From an uncultured Draconibacterium sp. (GTDB lineage Bacteria > Bacteroidota > Bacteroidia > Bacteroidales > Prolixibacteraceae): a stretch of DNA of 64,000 bases. Both the position numbers and the translations under genes were made by a program. The DNA lies in the NCBI RefSeq assembly GCF_963677565.1, contig NZ_OY781981.1:2343001-2407000 (forward strand), in the 5' to 3' direction. Under the pieces are notes generated by a model that saw only the letters and a program-made list of their open reading frames with translations, ran no database searches and was not told the origin of the DNA. Shown piece by piece: positions 33,942-42,296 of this stretch (position 1 is its first letter; each line of letters opens with the position of its first letter).

Positions 33942-34526
33942 CTATTTTTTCTTTTTCGATTTTGGCTTTTTCTTCGTACCAATTAGTGTCTTGGCATCGG
34001 CAAGCTGAAGGTCTTCTTTAACCTTTAATTTACCACGTGACATTTCTTCCAGATCGTTAAAAATCATTTCATCCTCAACCGCATCTTTATTCCACGCCAG
34101 GTACGATTTTTTCATGTGGTTAGCCAGTTGCTCGATAATGATTTCACGCTCTTCGCCTTCAAAGTTGTCAGCTTCTTTTATTAAAAGCTCCATCGTACGT
34201 CCGTAGTGTTTGTATTTAATACGATGCTGATCGTAAGGTACATTATTAGGGCGTTCATGGAGAGACTCAGGAGAAGGGGGATCATACGGATAGTCAATGT
34301 CTAATTGAAAATCGGACATTATTGCAAGGTGATCCCAAAGTTTATGCTTAAAATCCTGAACATCGCGTAAATGAGGAAACAGGTTACCCATCACATCGAT
34401 TACCGTTTGCGCCGATTTGTTTCGTTTGTCACGGTCTTCAATGGTTAACAGGTAGTCGACCATATTTTGTATATTTCTTCCATATTCAGGAAGGGCCATT
34501 TTTTTTCTCTTGGTATTATAATCCAT
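33942..34526 (-). CDS. DUF4290 family protein
   Basis: The 194-residue cytoplasmic protein matches the Bacteroidota-specific DUF4290 family (MDYNTKRKKMALPEYGRNIQ, then FPHLRDVQDFKHKLWDHLA and DYPYDPPSPE). It is largely helical with a lysine-rich tail (KKKPKSKKKK). Function is unknown; the recurrent position just upstream of murA suggests a link to cell-wall synthesis or to nucleic acid through the basic tail, both inferences. It has no signal peptide or membrane helix. Confidence 0.9.
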   Translation of the reverse strand: MDYNTKRKKMALPEYGRNIQNMVDYLLTIEDRDKRNKSAQTVIDVMGNLFPHLRDVQDFKHKLWDHLAIMSDFQLDIDYPYDPPSPESLHERPNNVPYDQHRIKYKHYGRTMELLIKEADNFEGEEREIIIEQLANHMKKSYLAWNKDAVEDEMIFNDLEEMSRGKLKVKEDLQLADAKTLIGTKKKPKSKKKK

Positions 34527-34659
34527 CTGTAAATGTTTATTGCTAATAATCTAATCTTCAAGTAAATTGGATTTATTCGCGAAATGATGTTGCAAAACTA
34601 ATCATTTCCACATAAATCACGAAGTTTTATTTTTTAGTTCGTTGTTATTCTGTAATCGA

Positions 34660-34687
34660 TACTCGATTCTGGATACTTGATCCTGGA
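34660..34687. repeat. Two 14-bp imperfect tandem repeats
   Basis: TACTCGATTCTGGA (34660-34673) and TACTTGATCCTGGA (34674-34687) differ at two positions, and a further decayed copy seems to follow. They lie in the 207-base space between the helicase and the DUF4290 gene. No other feature is evident there. Confidence 0.6.
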
Positions 34688-34733
34688 TTCGGGAAACTCG
34701 AAACTCTCGGCTCGTTTCTGTAACTTTAATTGT

Positions 34734-37064
34734 TTATCCTTTTATTTTCAGCTTGGCAAATTTCAAAAGTAATTGCTTCTGAGTACCGGTTTTAAAGAAC
34801 ACCGTTGCTTTTATGTTGGGTGCAATGCCTTCAATATTAATTACTTTGCCTTCGCCAAAACGTTGGTGTTCTACCACCATGCCAACCTGTATACTTCCGG
34901 GGTCGTCTCCCTGGAAAGTGTTTTGCGCTCTGCTGCTTTCCTTTAATGAAACGAGTTTTTTGTTAAAAAAGTTTTGCGACTCGGGTGTTTTAAATGATCC
35001 CGGTGGCTGGCGGCGTACCGGATTTTTGTGATAACGTTCGGGCTGAATATCGTCGTTGCTCTGTGCCCGGCGCGTTGGTGAAGACTGAGCGGCAACTCCC
35101 GAAGTGTCGAGAAATTGCTCGTCAATTTCTTCCAGAAATCGGCTGGGGGTACAAAAATCGAGATTTCCCCATCGGTAACGTTGGTTGGCATACGAAAACC
35201 AGGCGTTCTCTTCGGCCCGGGTGAGCGCCACATAAAACAGGCGGCGTTCTTCCTCCAGCGTTTCCGGTTTGTTATCGCCGTTTTGGTTCGATGGAAAAAG
35301 GTTTTCTTCCATCCCCACTACAAACACATTTTTGAATTCAAGTCCTTTTGAAGAGTGCACTGTCATAAGTGTTACTTTGTCCCGGTCTTCCTCTTTTTCA
35401 TTGTCCTGATCGGTAAGTAAGGCTACATCTTCCAGGTAGTTTTCCAGTTTCTCAGGTTCGCCGGTTTCCTTGGCATTAATACTGAACTCCTGAATACCAT
35501 TCAGCAATTCCTGCAGGTTTTCATGTCGGCTTAATCCTTCCGGAGACTTGTCGGTGTACAATTCTTTTAAAATACCGGTTTGCTCGGCAATGGTTTTTGC
35601 CGTGTCAAAAGCATCATTGTCTTGCGATAATTGAATAAACCGCTCAATTAAACCCGTAAAATTCAGGATTTTACCAACCGTGCCTTTGTTTAAATTGGCA
35701 TGATTTATTGTTGGCAAATCAGTAACAATCTTCCAAACCGATGTTTCGTTATTAATAGCCGCAGCCTCCAGTTTCGCCAGGGTAGTAGCACCAATTCCAC
35801 GTGCCGGATAATTGATGATGCGTTTTAAAGCCTCGTTATCCGCCGGGTTAATTGTCATTCGGAAATAGGAGAGTAGGTCTTTAATTTCTTTGCGTTGATA
35901 GAAACTTAAGCCACCATAAATTTTATACGGTATATTCCTTTTGCGCAACGATTCCTCAAAAATCCTCGATTGCATATTGGTGCGGTACAAAATGGCGAAG
36001 TCTTCGTATTTGTAATGGTCGCGCAACTGCAATTGAGCAATTTCCTGTGCTACCAGAAATCCTTCTTCGTTGTCGGTCAGCGCCGAAATAAGTTTAATGG
36101 GTTTTCCGGTGGCATTTTCAGAAAAAACCTTTTTCGGAATTTGCCGTTTGTTTTTGGCAATAATGCTGTTTGCCGCGTTAACAATGGTTTGTGTTGAGCG
36201 GTAATTTTGTTCCAGTTTAAATACTTTATGCTCGGGATAATCCGATTTAAAATTCAGAATATTTTCAATCCTCGCTCCACGGAATGAATATATACTTTGC
36301 GCATCGTCGCCCACCACGCAAATATTTTTATGTGCCGCTGCCAGTTTTTTTACAATCAGGTATTGCGAGTAGTTGGTGTCCTGGTACTCGTCAACCATTA
36401 CATAGCCAAAGCGCTCCTGGTATTTCTGCAGTACTTCGGGATGATCGCGAAACAGCAGGTTTGTTTTTAGCAGCAGGTCATCAAAATCCATTGCTCCCGA
36501 AAGAAAACAACGCTTGGCATATTCTTTATAAATCTGGGCAATTTGCGGCATGCGCATGCTTTTATCAACGGTGCGTATTTCCGACGAGTTTTCATATACT
36601 TTCGGAGTAATGAGGTTATTTTTTGCCATCGAAATACGGCTGGCAACCACTCCCGGTTTGTAAATCTTATCGTCGAGCTGAAAACTTTTAATAATCGTTT
36701 TTATCAGGCTTTTACTATCCGCACTATCGTATATTGTAAAGTTCGAAGGGTAACCAATGATTTCGTGCTCGAAGCGCAAAATACGCGCAAAAATACTGTG
36801 AAACGTACCCATCCAAAGGTAGCGGGCGGTGTTTTCGCCAACCACGCTGGCAATACGTTCTTTCATTTCGCGGGCTGCCTTGTTGGTAAAAGTCAGCGAT
36901 AAAATGCTTGACGGTTTGGCACCCTGTTTCAGCAAATTGGCAATACGGTATGTTAATACACGTGTTTTTCCCGATCCGGCTCCTGCAATAACCAACGCCG
37001 GTCCTTCGGTGCGAAGAACAGCCTCTCTTTGGGCTTCATTTAAATTTTGAAGATAATCGAACAC
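34734..37064 (-). CDS. ATP-dependent DNA helicase, UvrD/PcrA type
   Basis: The 776-residue superfamily 1A 3'-5' helicase has motif I GAGSGKTR (about 29-36), motif II DEYQDTN, motif III GDDAQSIYSFRGA, motif IV NYRST, motif V TVHSSKGLEF and motif VI YVALTRAEE, in the order of UvrD/Rep/PcrA. The C-terminal PcrA-like extension ends in a Tudor-like segment (GMVVEHQRFGEGKVINIEG). It unwinds DNA in excision and mismatch repair and in replication-fork rescue. PcrA or UvrD cannot be told apart by eye, so no gene symbol is given. No adjacent gene indicates a specialised role. Confidence 0.95.
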   Translation of the reverse strand: MFDYLQNLNEAQREAVLRTEGPALVIAGAGSGKTRVLTYRIANLLKQGAKPSSILSLTFTNKAAREMKERIASVVGENTARYLWMGTFHSIFARILRFEHEIIGYPSNFTIYDSADSKSLIKTIIKSFQLDDKIYKPGVVASRISMAKNNLITPKVYENSSEIRTVDKSMRMPQIAQIYKEYAKRCFLSGAMDFDDLLLKTNLLFRDHPEVLQKYQERFGYVMVDEYQDTNYSQYLIVKKLAAAHKNICVVGDDAQSIYSFRGARIENILNFKSDYPEHKVFKLEQNYRSTQTIVNAANSIIAKNKRQIPKKVFSENATGKPIKLISALTDNEEGFLVAQEIAQLQLRDHYKYEDFAILYRTNMQSRIFEESLRKRNIPYKIYGGLSFYQRKEIKDLLSYFRMTINPADNEALKRIINYPARGIGATTLAKLEAAAINNETSVWKIVTDLPTINHANLNKGTVGKILNFTGLIERFIQLSQDNDAFDTAKTIAEQTGILKELYTDKSPEGLSRHENLQELLNGIQEFSINAKETGEPEKLENYLEDVALLTDQDNEKEEDRDKVTLMTVHSSKGLEFKNVFVVGMEENLFPSNQNGDNKPETLEEERRLFYVALTRAEENAWFSYANQRYRWGNLDFCTPSRFLEEIDEQFLDTSGVAAQSSPTRRAQSNDDIQPERYHKNPVRRQPPGSFKTPESQNFFNKKLVSLKESSRAQNTFQGDDPGSIQVGMVVEHQRFGEGKVINIEGIAPNIKATVFFKTGTQKQLLLKFAKLKIKG

Positions 37065-37374
37065 TATAGCTTTTCTTTTTTGCGATGCAATTATAAAAAT
37101 ATTGATTGAGAAAAATGCTTTAACCTCGATTTTGGTATGGGGCAGTTTTGGTAAAACATTCAGAATTCAATCGTAGTAAAACAACAAGCGGCGAACCAAG
37201 TTGTTTTGTCTGCAAAAATAATGATGTAAGGTGGAATCTTTTCCATATCGTTGGTGTTTTATTAACAAATTATTGAAGCCTTCTGTATTTCGGTTGTAGT
37301 TCACTATTTTTACCGGCAACACGCAATTAAATGAAATTTATACGTTAATATTGTATCTTAAAGCGCAATAATTT
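37065..37374. other. 310-base divergent intergenic region without recognisable features
   Basis: This region separates the helicase gene from the T9SS-exported protein. I see AT-rich sequence, a TTATTG-like stretch and no clear promoter match, repeat, terminator or short gene. Confidence 0.5.
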
Positions 37375-38664
37375 ATGAAGCGAAGTCTTTTTATTGTAAC
37401 TATTCTGGTATTTACTTTTTCAGCACTTCAGGCACAAATAACCTCGCCCGGTGCAGATGCCAGCGATGAAACACAATACCCGGTTTTCCCTGAAACTGAT
37501 AGTATTTATATTTTTTGCAGCAACGATTCGACAATTGATGTTGCAGCCTTAACAGCCACCACTGAATTGGCGGGAACAAAAAACTGGTTGTGGGAAAAGT
37601 ATAATAATGAATCTGCTTCGTTTGAGTCCTATTTCGAGGAAAGTACTGATGCCGCTACGTCGGAAATAGATGCTTTGGCCGATGGTTGTTTTCGGATTAC
37701 AATTACGCAGGGAGCAACTACCGAGGTTCATCGCGCCTGGGTTTTTAATAACTGGATGTATGCCGGTGGCAAAGTTACTGTTTCAGACTGCGAGCATTTT
37801 GTAATCGATGGCGAAATGAAATCAGCCGTACTAACTTATTATGATTTAAATACCAATGCGCCTGTTTTTGTAAACAAAGATGTGCAGGTTGAATGGTTGG
37901 AAGACGGAGACCGGATTGCTTCGGTTTTAAATTTAACTGTTTACGATCCACCAGCAGAAAATACAAATTATACACTGCGCGTTTATGATAAATTTGGCTG
38001 CGATGCACAGTCTGACATAACTTACGAATCGATAGTAACAAAAGCCAGTTTTACTGCAAGCCCGATGAGTGGTGAGGCGCCCTTGGATGTGACGTTTACC
38101 AATAACTCTGAAAACGGAACACCGGGTTATTTTGAGTGGTTTTTTTATCGCGATCTGAATGAAATAAAAAAAGATGCGGAAGAGTCGGAAGAACCGGTTG
38201 ACAGCATCATGTTGGTTGCCTACGATGATGCACCTTTTTATACCTACGAGAATTCGGGAATTTACATGGTTCGCCTGGTATCAAAACACCTTTCGGATAC
38301 GCTAACCTGCGCTGATACTGCTTATTTGGAGGATTACATAGAAGTTGATACTTCGGATATTGCTATACCCAATGTTTTTACTCCTAACGGCGATGGAGTA
38401 AACGACGAATTTGTTGTGGTATTCAAATCACTGCAACGATTAGAAATCAGTATATTTAATCGTTGGGGCCGACGTGTGCATTACTGGGAGAGTGGCGATG
38501 TTCGCGGATTTGATGACACCTGGACCGAAACCGTATGGGATGGTCGTATCGGAGGTCGTTATGCCAGTCCCGGTGTTTATTTCTACGATGTGGTGAGCCT
38601 TGGCCGCGATGGTAAACGAAAAAAGGAGCATGGCTTCGTTCACTTATTTCGCGAAAAAGATTAA
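37375..38664 (+). CDS. T9SS-exported protein with PKD domain and gliding-motility C-terminal domain
   Basis: The 429-residue protein has a signal peptide (1-20, cleavage near LQA/QI), a poorly defined N-terminal region (about 25-220), a PKD domain (about 225-325; ASPMSGEAPLDVTFTNNSEN) and a type B type IX secretion C-terminal domain of the gliding-motility (CHU_C) kind (about 335-429; IPNVFTPNGDGVNDEF, IFNRWGRRVHYW, WDGRI, SPGVYFY). It should pass the outer membrane through the type IX system and stay at the surface or be released. Small size and lack of repeats suggest an adhesin or matrix component rather than an enzyme. It has no operon partners. Confidence 0.92.
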   Translation: MKRSLFIVTILVFTFSALQAQITSPGADASDETQYPVFPETDSIYIFCSNDSTIDVAALTATTELAGTKNWLWEKYNNESASFESYFEESTDAATSEIDALADGCFRITITQGATTEVHRAWVFNNWMYAGGKVTVSDCEHFVIDGEMKSAVLTYYDLNTNAPVFVNKDVQVEWLEDGDRIASVLNLTVYDPPAENTNYTLRVYDKFGCDAQSDITYESIVTKASFTASPMSGEAPLDVTFTNNSENGTPGYFEWFFYRDLNEIKKDAEESEEPVDSIMLVAYDDAPFYTYENSGIYMVRLVSKHLSDTLTCADTAYLEDYIEVDTSDIAIPNVFTPNGDGVNDEFVVVFKSLQRLEISIFNRWGRRVHYWESGDVRGFDDTWTETVWDGRIGGRYASPGVYFYDVVSLGRDGKRKKEHGFVHLFREKD

Positions 38665-38715
38665 GCCCGCAAACTGAATAGATGCAAAAGTGTATTAATT
38701 CTTCTTTAGTACCTT

Positions 38716-39654
38716 TTATCCTTCTTCGGTTTCCAAATCATCAGCTAAATGAACCACAGGAGGCAGTACATTGTACTCATCGCCAAACTGTGCCAGGAAC
38801 TCAACACTAAAAGCCCTAAACGTATAGCTTATCGGGAGTAAAATTACTGCCCCGATGTAAGGAATGGCAATAAGTAAAAGGCCTACACAGCAGGTCATTA
38901 CTGCAAATAGTATTACGGCAATCATTACTCCAATTCCCAGTACGAATATAAAGAGCCCGTAAATAATAAATGGCAACGCTCTTTTACTAAAAAGAATCAG
39001 AAACTTGCCCCAACCTCTCAGTATACCAACCTTTTGTTTGTACATTATTTGCACCACAAAGTCTTTTAATAACAGCGATATGAAGCCAAAAACAACCAGG
39101 TAGGCCACAAAAAGCAACACCATTTGCGATATGCCTGCAAAAACAACAGCTCGCGAGGCATGTGTTTCGTAGAGGGTTCTTCCGGTAACAAAACTGTATA
39201 CCAGTATCAAAGCAAAAACGGCAAAAGCAAACCATCCCCAAAAGAATTGAAAGATAAAGAGCGAGTTTCCCTGTTTTCGGAATTCGTGCCATGGTTGGCT
39301 AATTTCGGCTTTGTCGTGAATAACATTATGCAAAAACATAAACTTACCACGCGAACTCACCCATATACAAACCGTAATGACCAGGAACAGTATTATAAGC
39401 CCTACAATAATGAGGTTGGCCCAAACCGGGTTGTCGAGCAGCCAATCCCATGCAGTTTGCGGGAAACTGAAAAACTCGTCCCAGTTGTTGTTCGAGCCGT
39501 TGTTTCCCGAGCTGTTCCCTCTACAGTCGGTTAGTCCGGCAAGCCAGGCAGTAAATCCTACCCGAAACCATTTGTTTAAATCGAAAGGTTGAAATAAGGC
39601 TTTTTTCATGCGGTTCCAGCCCGCAGAAAGTGGTTGGCTGTAGCTGATATGCAT
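38716..39654 (-). CDS. Polytopic inner-membrane protein of unknown function
   Basis: This 312-residue protein has about six to seven hydrophobic helices (near 75-100, 128-150, 165-190, 205-225, 232-250 and 250-280). A glycine/asparagine-rich soluble stretch follows the first amphipathic part (GNSSGNNGSNNNWD). The N-terminal block (SAGWNRMKKALFQPFDLNKW) resembles a family of uncharacterised bacterial membrane proteins (DUF7544-like, from memory). There is no catalytic motif. It converges with the T9SS protein (51 bases apart, tail to tail), so it is not part of that operon. Confidence 0.65.
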   Translation of the reverse strand: MHISYSQPLSAGWNRMKKALFQPFDLNKWFRVGFTAWLAGLTDCRGNSSGNNGSNNNWDEFFSFPQTAWDWLLDNPVWANLIIVGLIILFLVITVCIWVSSRGKFMFLHNVIHDKAEISQPWHEFRKQGNSLFIFQFFWGWFAFAVFALILVYSFVTGRTLYETHASRAVVFAGISQMVLLFVAYLVVFGFISLLLKDFVVQIMYKQKVGILRGWGKFLILFSKRALPFIIYGLFIFVLGIGVMIAVILFAVMTCCVGLLLIAIPYIGAVILLPISYTFRAFSVEFLAQFGDEYNVLPPVVHLADDLETEEG

Positions 39655-39838
39655 GGCAGTAGTTTTTTGGTTTTCTGCAAGTTAGCTTATTCGCTAAGAT
39701 TTACCAAGGCAATAAGAAATTATTCATTGCAAAGTATATAGGCAGTTTTTAAAGAATGGTTCGTAGTTTCCTTCGCTTTATTCTGTTTGTATGCAAATTT
39801 TTGTCGCTGTACGTACCCGATTGTTTCTTTGTATTCCT

Positions 39839-39846
39839 TATATTTG
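39839..39846 (+). promoter_or_regulatory. -7 promoter element (TATATTTG) in the 397-base region before the coiled-coil gene
   Basis: TATATTTG at 39839-39846 is a consensus -7; TTG at 39821-39823 lies 15 bases upstream. The leader to the ATG at 40052 would be about 200 bases and contains no obvious gene. Nothing else is recognisable between 39655 and 40051. Confidence 0.5.
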
Positions 39847-40051
39847 AGGCTCAGGCAAACCTAAAAATTTTATTGAACGTAATTCAACGGATTGTATCTG
39901 GTAATACTTACTTTCCTTGTTAATTCTTTACCTTGTAGATAACAAGAGTGGGGATTGTGCGTTACATGAATAGTTTAACCATTTTTAGAACTTGTTAAGG
40001 ATGCAGGCGATTGAAAATAGCTGGCAGGTAAATCAAAAAATTAATTGTTTT

Positions 40052-40651
40052 ATGAAAAAGATAGTTGCTGTAGTTGTATTGGTTTTGATTGTTTCCGGCA
40101 CCTATGCAAAAAAGGATATTAATGCCTGGAAGCAGGAGCAAGACTTATCCAGTCAGTATAGTGTGTTTAAGGAGAACCTGAACTTTTGGAACGGGTCTTA
40201 CTTTCTGAAAGAAGATCAGTTGAATGATTTTTACAACGCACTTACCGATACCATTGGTTTGTTGGAGAATAGCATAGAAGAGCGAAACGCGCAAATAACC
40301 AGCCTGAATAGCGAAATAAGTGCAAAAGATGCACAAATGAAAACCTTGCAGCAAGAACTTGATGAGAGTTTGGAGTTGCAAAACTCGATTGTTGTTTTAG
40401 GAATGAAAGTAAATAAGAGTGCCTATTCGGTTACCATGTATTTGCTTATTGCCGGAGTTTTAGTACTTGCCGGTTTTGTTTTTCTGTTGTACAAACGAAG
40501 TCTTTCAGTAATGTTCCGCACCAAAAAAGATTACGATGAGCTAAAAGAAGAGTACGAAGTGCATAAAAAGAATGCTCTTGATCGGTATACCAAAATAAAT
40601 ATGGAACTGCATCAAACGCGTTTGGAATTGAAAAAAGGCTCGATAAAATAG
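40052..40651 (+). CDS. Membrane protein with signal sequence and coiled coil, unknown function
   Basis: I start this 199-residue protein at ATG 40052, where a clear signal peptide begins (MKKIVAVVVLVLIVSGTYAK). In-frame ATGs at 39992 and 40001 precede it by 20 and 17 residues without signal character. A coiled-coil-like stretch follows (about 60-115, with NSIEERNAQITSLNSEIS-like heptads). A transmembrane helix at about 132-155 (YLLIAGVLVLAGFVFLLYKR) and a charged cytoplasmic coiled tail (160-199) complete it. Topology: periplasmic coiled coil, single helix, cytoplasmic tail. It has its own terminator. I cannot assign a family. Confidence 0.7.
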   Translation: MKKIVAVVVLVLIVSGTYAKKDINAWKQEQDLSSQYSVFKENLNFWNGSYFLKEDQLNDFYNALTDTIGLLENSIEERNAQITSLNSEISAKDAQMKTLQQELDESLELQNSIVVLGMKVNKSAYSVTMYLLIAGVLVLAGFVFLLYKRSLSVMFRTKKDYDELKEEYEVHKKNALDRYTKINMELHQTRLELKKGSIK

Positions 40652-40680
40652 TAAAAGAGAAATTAGATTTTACAATAAAA

Positions 40681-40716
40681 AAGTCCTGCACGGTTTGTGG
40701 TGCAGGACTTCTTTTT
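40681..40716 (+). terminator. Intrinsic terminator after the coiled-coil membrane protein
   Basis: AAGTCCTGCAC at 40681-40691 pairs with GTGCAGGACTT at 40700-40710, a perfect 11-bp stem, followed by CTTTTT. Confidence 0.9.
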
Positions 40717-40922
40717 GCTAACGGTTGGTGCAAGTGTAGTGCGGAGCTTTGAAACGGCAACTTGTCAAACCCGCACGGAGCCAAGCCGGCTTTTTGTTAA
40801 ACCTCATTTTTTAAACCGACATCCGTCAAAGACGGATTGGCGGCAGTTGAACAGGGCGTAAAAGTTGGAATACCACGCCCGCCCGAATTACATTTGCGAT
40901 TAGCCTTGGTTTTTTTTCTTTT
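40717..40922. other. GC-richer intergenic element bordering mazEF
   Basis: This stretch begins GCTAACGGTTGG, contains the perfect hairpin ATCCGTC-AAA-GACGGAT (40821-40837) and other self-complementary GC-rich bits, and differs in composition from the AT-rich mazEF genes. GCTAAC recurs at 41544-41549 on the other side of mazEF. It resembles the borders of accessory gene cassettes seen in Bacteroidota, but I cannot match it to a defined recombination site. Confidence 0.35.
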
Positions 40923-41246
40923 TTAGTCAATATAAGTTTCCTTCAAAACTGATTTTAATTCTTGGATTTCAGAATCTTGAATTTCTCCAAAAATCTTGAT
41001 TATTCTTTGTCTGTCAATTGTTCTGATTTGGTCTAAAACAATCCAGCCGATTTTATTGTCATGTTTAATTTTTACCCTTGTTGGATATTTTTTTGAACTT
41101 GTTGTCATTGGGGCAATTACAACAGTACGCAAATATTTATTCATTTCGTCAGGAGAAATTACAACGCAAGGTCTGGTTTTTTTTATTTCACTTCCAATGG
41201 TAGGGTCGAGATTAACCAAAATGATTTGATATTGTTTTATTTCCAT
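40923..41246 (-). CDS. mazF: Type II toxin, PemK/MazF-family endoribonuclease
   Basis: The 107-residue protein has the MazF/PemK SH3-like fold signatures: a YQIILVNLDPTIGSEIKKTR start, RPCVVISPDEMNK, VVIAPMTTSSKKYPTRV and WIVLDQIRTIDRQRI. MazF toxins cleave mRNA at short sequences when the antitoxin is lost. The first ten bases overlap the end of the antitoxin gene, which is upstream on the same strand, the usual antitoxin-first order. Base composition is more AT-rich than the surrounding DNA, consistent with acquisition. Confidence 0.92.
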   Translation of the reverse strand: MEIKQYQIILVNLDPTIGSEIKKTRPCVVISPDEMNKYLRTVVIAPMTTSSKKYPTRVKIKHDNKIGWIVLDQIRTIDRQRIIKIFGEIQDSEIQELKSVLKETYID

Positions 41247-41482
41247 TCTTCAAGGTTTTCATCGTCAAATACATCGTTAAATAATAAATTGTCATCTCCA
41301 TTTTTAGCCATTTTTTCAAAAGCCTTTTCCCATCCTTTTCTTGGTTTTGCAATTGGTTTTAAAATAATCTGTCCTTTATCCATTATTAAATCAACGGTGT
41401 CTTTAATATTGTATCTGTCAAGTAGGGTTTTGCTTAACCTAATCCCCTTTGAATTTCCGATTTTTATAACTGAAACTTCCAT
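41237..41482 (-). CDS. mazE: Antitoxin, AbrB/MazE-type
   Basis: The 81-residue protein has an N-terminal swapped-hairpin AbrB/MazE DNA-binding domain (MEVSVIKIGNSKGIRLSKTL, about 1-45) and an acidic C-terminal tail (NDVFDDENLEEW) that would occupy the MazF active site. It precedes mazF with a ten-base overlap. Autoregulation by the MazEF complex is expected; the 60 bases upstream are AT-rich, with no palindrome I can single out. Confidence 0.9.
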   Translation of the reverse strand: MEVSVIKIGNSKGIRLSKTLLDRYNIKDTVDLIMDKGQIILKPIAKPRKGWEKAFEKMAKNGDDNLLFNDVFDDENLEEWK

Positions 41483-41774
41483 AATTAGTTTTTTAAAATG
41501 TAATTACAAAGTTATAACATATTTGCAAAATTTCAAAATTAAGGCTAACTATTATATTGCATCATTGTTGTTATTTCTCCTATAGCTCTCGCTGCCGGGC
41601 ACGTCTTCGCGAGTGGTTTAAATGGGGGAGTGTGTAGCCCGGCTCCCACGTAAAATTTCCTTATTTGAGGCCAAAGGATCAATGCTTTTATTTTGAGCAT
41701 TAAATGTAAATATAATTTCAAAAAAAGGATACGCCACAAATGGCAAAAGTTTACGGTAAAATATCAACCGGAGG

Positions 41775-41837
41775 GGTTTAAAGGTTTGTTTATTGGGCAC
41801 TTCTCTGGTGGTGGAGGCATAAACAAACCTTTAAGCC
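41775..41837. repeat. Long inverted repeat with 19-bp arms
   Basis: The left arm (41775-41793) and right arm (41819-41837) pair along 19 bases with a single G-T wobble, around a 25-base loop. The core GGTTTGTTTAT/ATAAACAAACC is perfect. It is the first of a series of hairpins that continues to 42204. The 814-base interval 41483-42296 contains no convincing gene. Confidence 0.75.
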
Positions 41838-41858
41838 TAAAAAACCCGTTGCGCGGAG

Positions 41859-42204
41859 GTTTAAACAAACATTTAAACGCCCAATCGTCCACGGCTGGGA
41901 CATAAACGTACGTTTAAATGCAATTTTTCCACGGCTGGGACATAAACATTCGTTTAAAGCTCAAAAACCCGCCGGCCTTGGTTTAAAACATACTCCCACG
42001 GCTCAAACAATTGCCAGTTTCGGTTTAGGAGTTGTCCCAAAGCTCCAACGACCGCTAGTTTTGGTTTGGGAGTATTCCCAAAGCTCCAACGACCACTAGT
42101 TTTGGTTTGGGAGTATTCCCATGGCTCCAACGACTGCTAGTCTTGTTTTGGGAGTATTCCCAAAGTCAAAAAAACGTTTGGACGGGTTTGGGCAAGCTCC
42201 CAAA
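41859..42204. repeat. Degenerate tandem array of about 40-41-bp hairpin units
   Basis: Units starting with CCA(C/A)(G/A)GCT recur: about 41889-41928, 41929-41967, then 41-bp units at 41996-42036, 42037-42077, 42078-42118 and 42119-42159, and a decayed unit from 42160. Each carries a stem whose sequence differs but whose pairing is kept: GTTTAAA/TTTAAAC (41859-41878), TAAACG/CGTTTA (41903-41916), TAAAC/GTTTA (41943-41956), TTTGGGA/TCCCAAA (42065-42082, and again near 42147-42164) and TTTGGG/CCCAAA (42187-42204). Units 2 and 3 of the 41-bp set differ at one position. Period 41 is not a multiple of three, so this is not a coding repeat. Confidence 0.8.
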
Positions 42205-42231
42205 AGTCGGAAAATTGTTTACCGGAAAAAC

Positions 42232-42260
42232 AAAACCCCGGTCCGAAAAAACGAACCGGG
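42232..42260 (-). terminator. Intrinsic terminator after the EF-G paralogue
   Basis: CCCGGTCCG at 42237-42245 pairs with CGAACCGGG at 42252-42260 (one mismatch/wobble); on the minus strand the T-tract corresponds to plus-strand A at 42232-42235 and beyond. It lies 36 bases after the stop codon. Confidence 0.8.
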
Positions 42261-42296
42261 ATTTATTAGTTATAGTAAAATGGATTAGAAAATGGT

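Noticed and set aside
40717..40922. An attC integron recombination site flanking mazEF
   Set aside because: Only a short GCTAAC motif is shared, the expected paired R and L boxes cannot be identified, and no integron integrase is present. Kept as a low-confidence border element.
41693..41905. 70-codon plus-strand frame beginning near mazE
   Set aside because: It is made of inverted-repeat sequence, has no family match and no promoter.
41996..42204. Possible CRISPR array in the 41-bp repeat region
   Set aside because: The repeated and variable parts are both degenerate, no constant 25-35-bp repeat with unique spacers is present, and no cas genes are in the window.
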